64,000 nt of DNA from Akebia trifoliata (taxonomy: Eukaryota > Streptophyta > Magnoliopsida > Ranunculales > Lardizabalaceae), in assembly GCA_017979445.1 (NCBI GenBank), contig CM030717.1, forward strand, positions 22,927,288 through 22,991,287, read 5' to 3'. Shown piece by piece: positions 61,994 to 64,000 of this stretch (position 1 is the first letter of the stretch; every line of letters begins with the position of its first letter). The notes below the pieces were generated by a model. The model did no database searches, had not been told where the DNA came from, and saw only the letters and a program-made list of their open reading frames with translations. The position numbers were made by a program, and so were the translations under genes.

Positions 61994-62209
61994 TTAATTT
62001 TTAATTTTTTCTTCTTCTTCTGTCGATCTTTTTTGTTCTTTCTCTAGTACTTTGTAACACCTTCCTGATCTAGTCATATGACCAATGTCTGTACCCATAA
62101 CCTCTTTCGACTTTTCAATCCCTATTATTGTGGCAATCATTGTCTTATAACTCCATAAAGTTTTTTGATTTGAATGATACGAAAATGGTTTAGGGGATAT
62201 GATGTTCAT
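61994..62209 (-). pseudogene. gag-protease linker with MTRSGR motif
   Basis: The frame contains GHMTRSGRCYK, a motif that lies between gag and protease in Tat/Ogre polyproteins (GxMTRSGRxY/F). It is preceded by PFSYHSN, which matches the usual PFxYxSN. Stops bound it on both sides. Confidence 0.65.
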
Positions 62210-63179
62210 GGGTTGAAGTTATGACTTTAGATGAAGGATAAGAGGTGGTAAACTGAGTTTGGTGATTAATGCAGTGGGGTTGGAAGTTTGTGAGGACGAG
62301 AGTTTGTCAAAAGAAAAAGTTTGAGATTTTAGAGGTTGGTGTAGTATAGGGTATGACAAGAGTTGGTTGAAAGGAAGAACCTGAAGTTGATAAGGTATAA
62401 GGTATGATGAAGGGTAGTCGAGAGAAAAAACTTGAATTTGGTAAGGTGTAAGGTATGATGAGTAGTGGTAGTGAAGGATTTGAGGTTTGGAAACTGAGGT
62501 AATAGTGAAACTGGCCATTCTGATTGGAAGTTGGGATGGTGATTGGTTAGTTGTGTCTTAAGGTAAAATATTTATGCTTGAAAATGCTGGTTCCCTTCTC
62601 AGGTTGACTCTAGCCTTTGAGCCATAGGAGTTATCAAAATTGAAGGGTTGAAGCTTGGCTTATCTCTTTCTATGATATTGCTTGTAAGGCCATTGTCTCC
62701 CCCGTTGTGTATTTGTAAGGGGTTCTGGTTGATGTTCTACTGAGGTGCTTGGGCTACCGAACAATCCAAGATGATCATTTTGCTACCTATCAAATTTTAA
62801 ATTTGGTGCTTAAGTTGTCAACATTGGTCGGTAGTATGCATCGGTGCACCCGCATGAAATTCGTGGAATTGATTGAGATTATACCCTAGCCCCTTTATTG
62901 CTTCTGGGTTTGATTTCCTCTTAATGAGATATTCTCTCCTGAGTAGTATTGGGAGTAGTTTTGATAGAGTCATAGGCAGACGAGTGAAGACTAAAGGGAT
63001 ATTGTTGGGTTTGTGCGCTATTCGGTTTGATGATTTTAGGCAAACTATGTTTTGACCAAAGTGAAATGCTTGCGAAATAGTACTGTTTGAGGTGGGTTAA
63101 CCTTGAAGGGGACTTGAAGAGTTGGCAACCTCTAGTTTGGTGTTGAGATGAAGAAAGGTCAAACAGGTTGTACATTGTT

Positions 63180-63900
63180 AACTTGTGCTTTATCTTTTTT
63201 CTTATTCAAGATTATCGACTTTTGTTGAGTAGACCCCCTGTTGGTGTCCTTGGACTGGAAAATCATAAATCAGACCTGATCGGAGATCGTCTTCAATTCG
63301 ATCTACTACTTGGACCAATTATGAGAAGCTTGTAGTTGTATGACCCACCAGGTGCGTGTAGAATGAATGGCCCAGAGTTGAGATGAATATAGTATTCATT
63401 TTTTGTTCAGTCATCGGTGGTTTTGTTTTAGAAGCAGATTCTCGTCACCTTTAGACATACTCCTTCACATTTTTCTTTGGCTTCTAAGTCATCTTGGCCA
63501 TATCATTCCTTTTCTGAATCCCATATCAGTGTTGAATCTGTACTTCTTCAAAAAAATTGTCGCTAGATCTTCCCAGCTTTTAATTCGAAAGTGATCTAAT
63601 TGAGAAAACCATGAGGGGACCGCTATTGTTAAGCTTATCTGAAAGAGTTGGACTAGCCATCTATCGCCATTTTCAAACTAGCACATGGATATATAATATA
63701 GCTTTAAGTGGGACAAAGGGCATCCGATGCTGTTATACATCTTGAAATCAAGACACTTGAACTTGGTGGTAATGGTGTATTTGGGTATAAGTAGAGATCT
63801 TTGAACCTCATTCTGTTTGTAGAATCCTTCCTTTCATTATTTAATTTCCTCATCGACTACCTCAAGCTTGTTGTCTAGTTTCTCATCTATGGTATTTCTT
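63180..63900 (-). pseudogene. gag capsid region of the Tat-lineage element
   Basis: On the minus strand, 63660-63480 gives one open stretch with WLVQLFQISLTIA, SWFSQLDHFRIKSWEDL and FLKKYRFNTDM, the core of the Retrotrans_gag domain in Tat elements. A stop follows soon after at about 63490, and further gag-like text (PPMTEQKMNTIFISTL) reappears in another frame at about 63425-63380. Confidence 0.8.
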
Positions 63901-64000
63901 ACTTTGACTGTTCTAAATTCACATCCTTCCTCCTAAATGAACTAATGTCATTGTAGGTTGCAATGAATATAGATTGGTGATCCTTGATTGGCGAGAGTCA

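Larger units (their letters stand above)
57023..64000 (-). pseudogene. Decayed Tat-lineage Ty3/Gypsy gag-pol, cut by the window edge
   Basis: Read on the minus strand, the order is gag (63.9-63.2 kb), a linker with MTRSGR (62.1 kb), protease (61.5-61.2 kb), RT (59.7-59.07 kb), RNase H (58.7-58.44 kb), a second archaeal-type RNase H (58.39-58.16 kb) and integrase (57.6-57.02 kb). Two RNase H domains in this order are the mark of the Tat clade, which includes Ogre. Each domain is interrupted by stops and frameshifts, and a T-rich tract (60100-60290) separates protease from RT, where Ogre elements have an intron. The element is dead. It is a relative of the autonomous partners that elements A-C would need, but not necessarily their partner. 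Confidence 0.88.

Overview
The window is nuclear DNA of a flowering plant, probably a dicot. The evidence is an intron-rich vacuolar sorting receptor gene, a high A+T content and a dense load of plant-type transposable elements (Tat/Ogre-like Ty3/Gypsy elements, a LINE, a tRNA-derived SINE, hAT and Mutator-like elements). I see no bacterial or organellar signature and cannot name the species.

Layout. 1-4160 is the 3' part of a non-coding LTR retrotransposon (element A: hairpin array, minisatellite, polypurine tract, 3' LTR). 4161-5870 is an inverted fragment of the same family's 5' leader. 5980-6720 is the 3' end of a dead LINE (minus). 7903-8960 is a divergent antisense LTR with its primer-binding site. 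10566-11608 is a 519-bp tandem duplication. 13333-22716 (minus) is the only convincing host gene: a 12-exon vacuolar sorting receptor that joins in frame into a 624-residue protein. Its introns carry a SINE, a foldback Mutator-like element, a MITE and a hAT MITE, two of them with exact target duplications. 23670-29884 holds further inverted-repeat elements, a minisatellite, a Pack-MULE-like element with a captured E3-ligase-like fragment, and two foldback MITEs lined up in TA repeats.

29885-54534 is a nest. Two almost intact, non-coding LTR elements of the same family as A (B at 31762-41564 and C at 43429-53881, each with 5-bp target duplications, tRNA-Arg primer site, polypurine tract and ~1.74-kb LTRs) are inserted into older antisense LTR sequence. 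54535-64000 is mostly a decayed minus-strand Tat-lineage gag-pol (gag, protease, RT, RNase H, second RNase H, integrase), cut by the right edge.

The most interesting signal is RNA structure in these non-coding elements. First, a hairpin in the LTR 5' leader keeps its apical part and a UUCC bulge in several LTR families while the outer stem is replaced with compensating changes. Second, a tandem array of hairpins near the 3' end has stems that covary from copy to copy around a fixed 14-nt loop. Elements A, B and C code for no recognisable protein, so such cis-acting RNA elements may be what they retain for packaging or copying. That functional link is inference.
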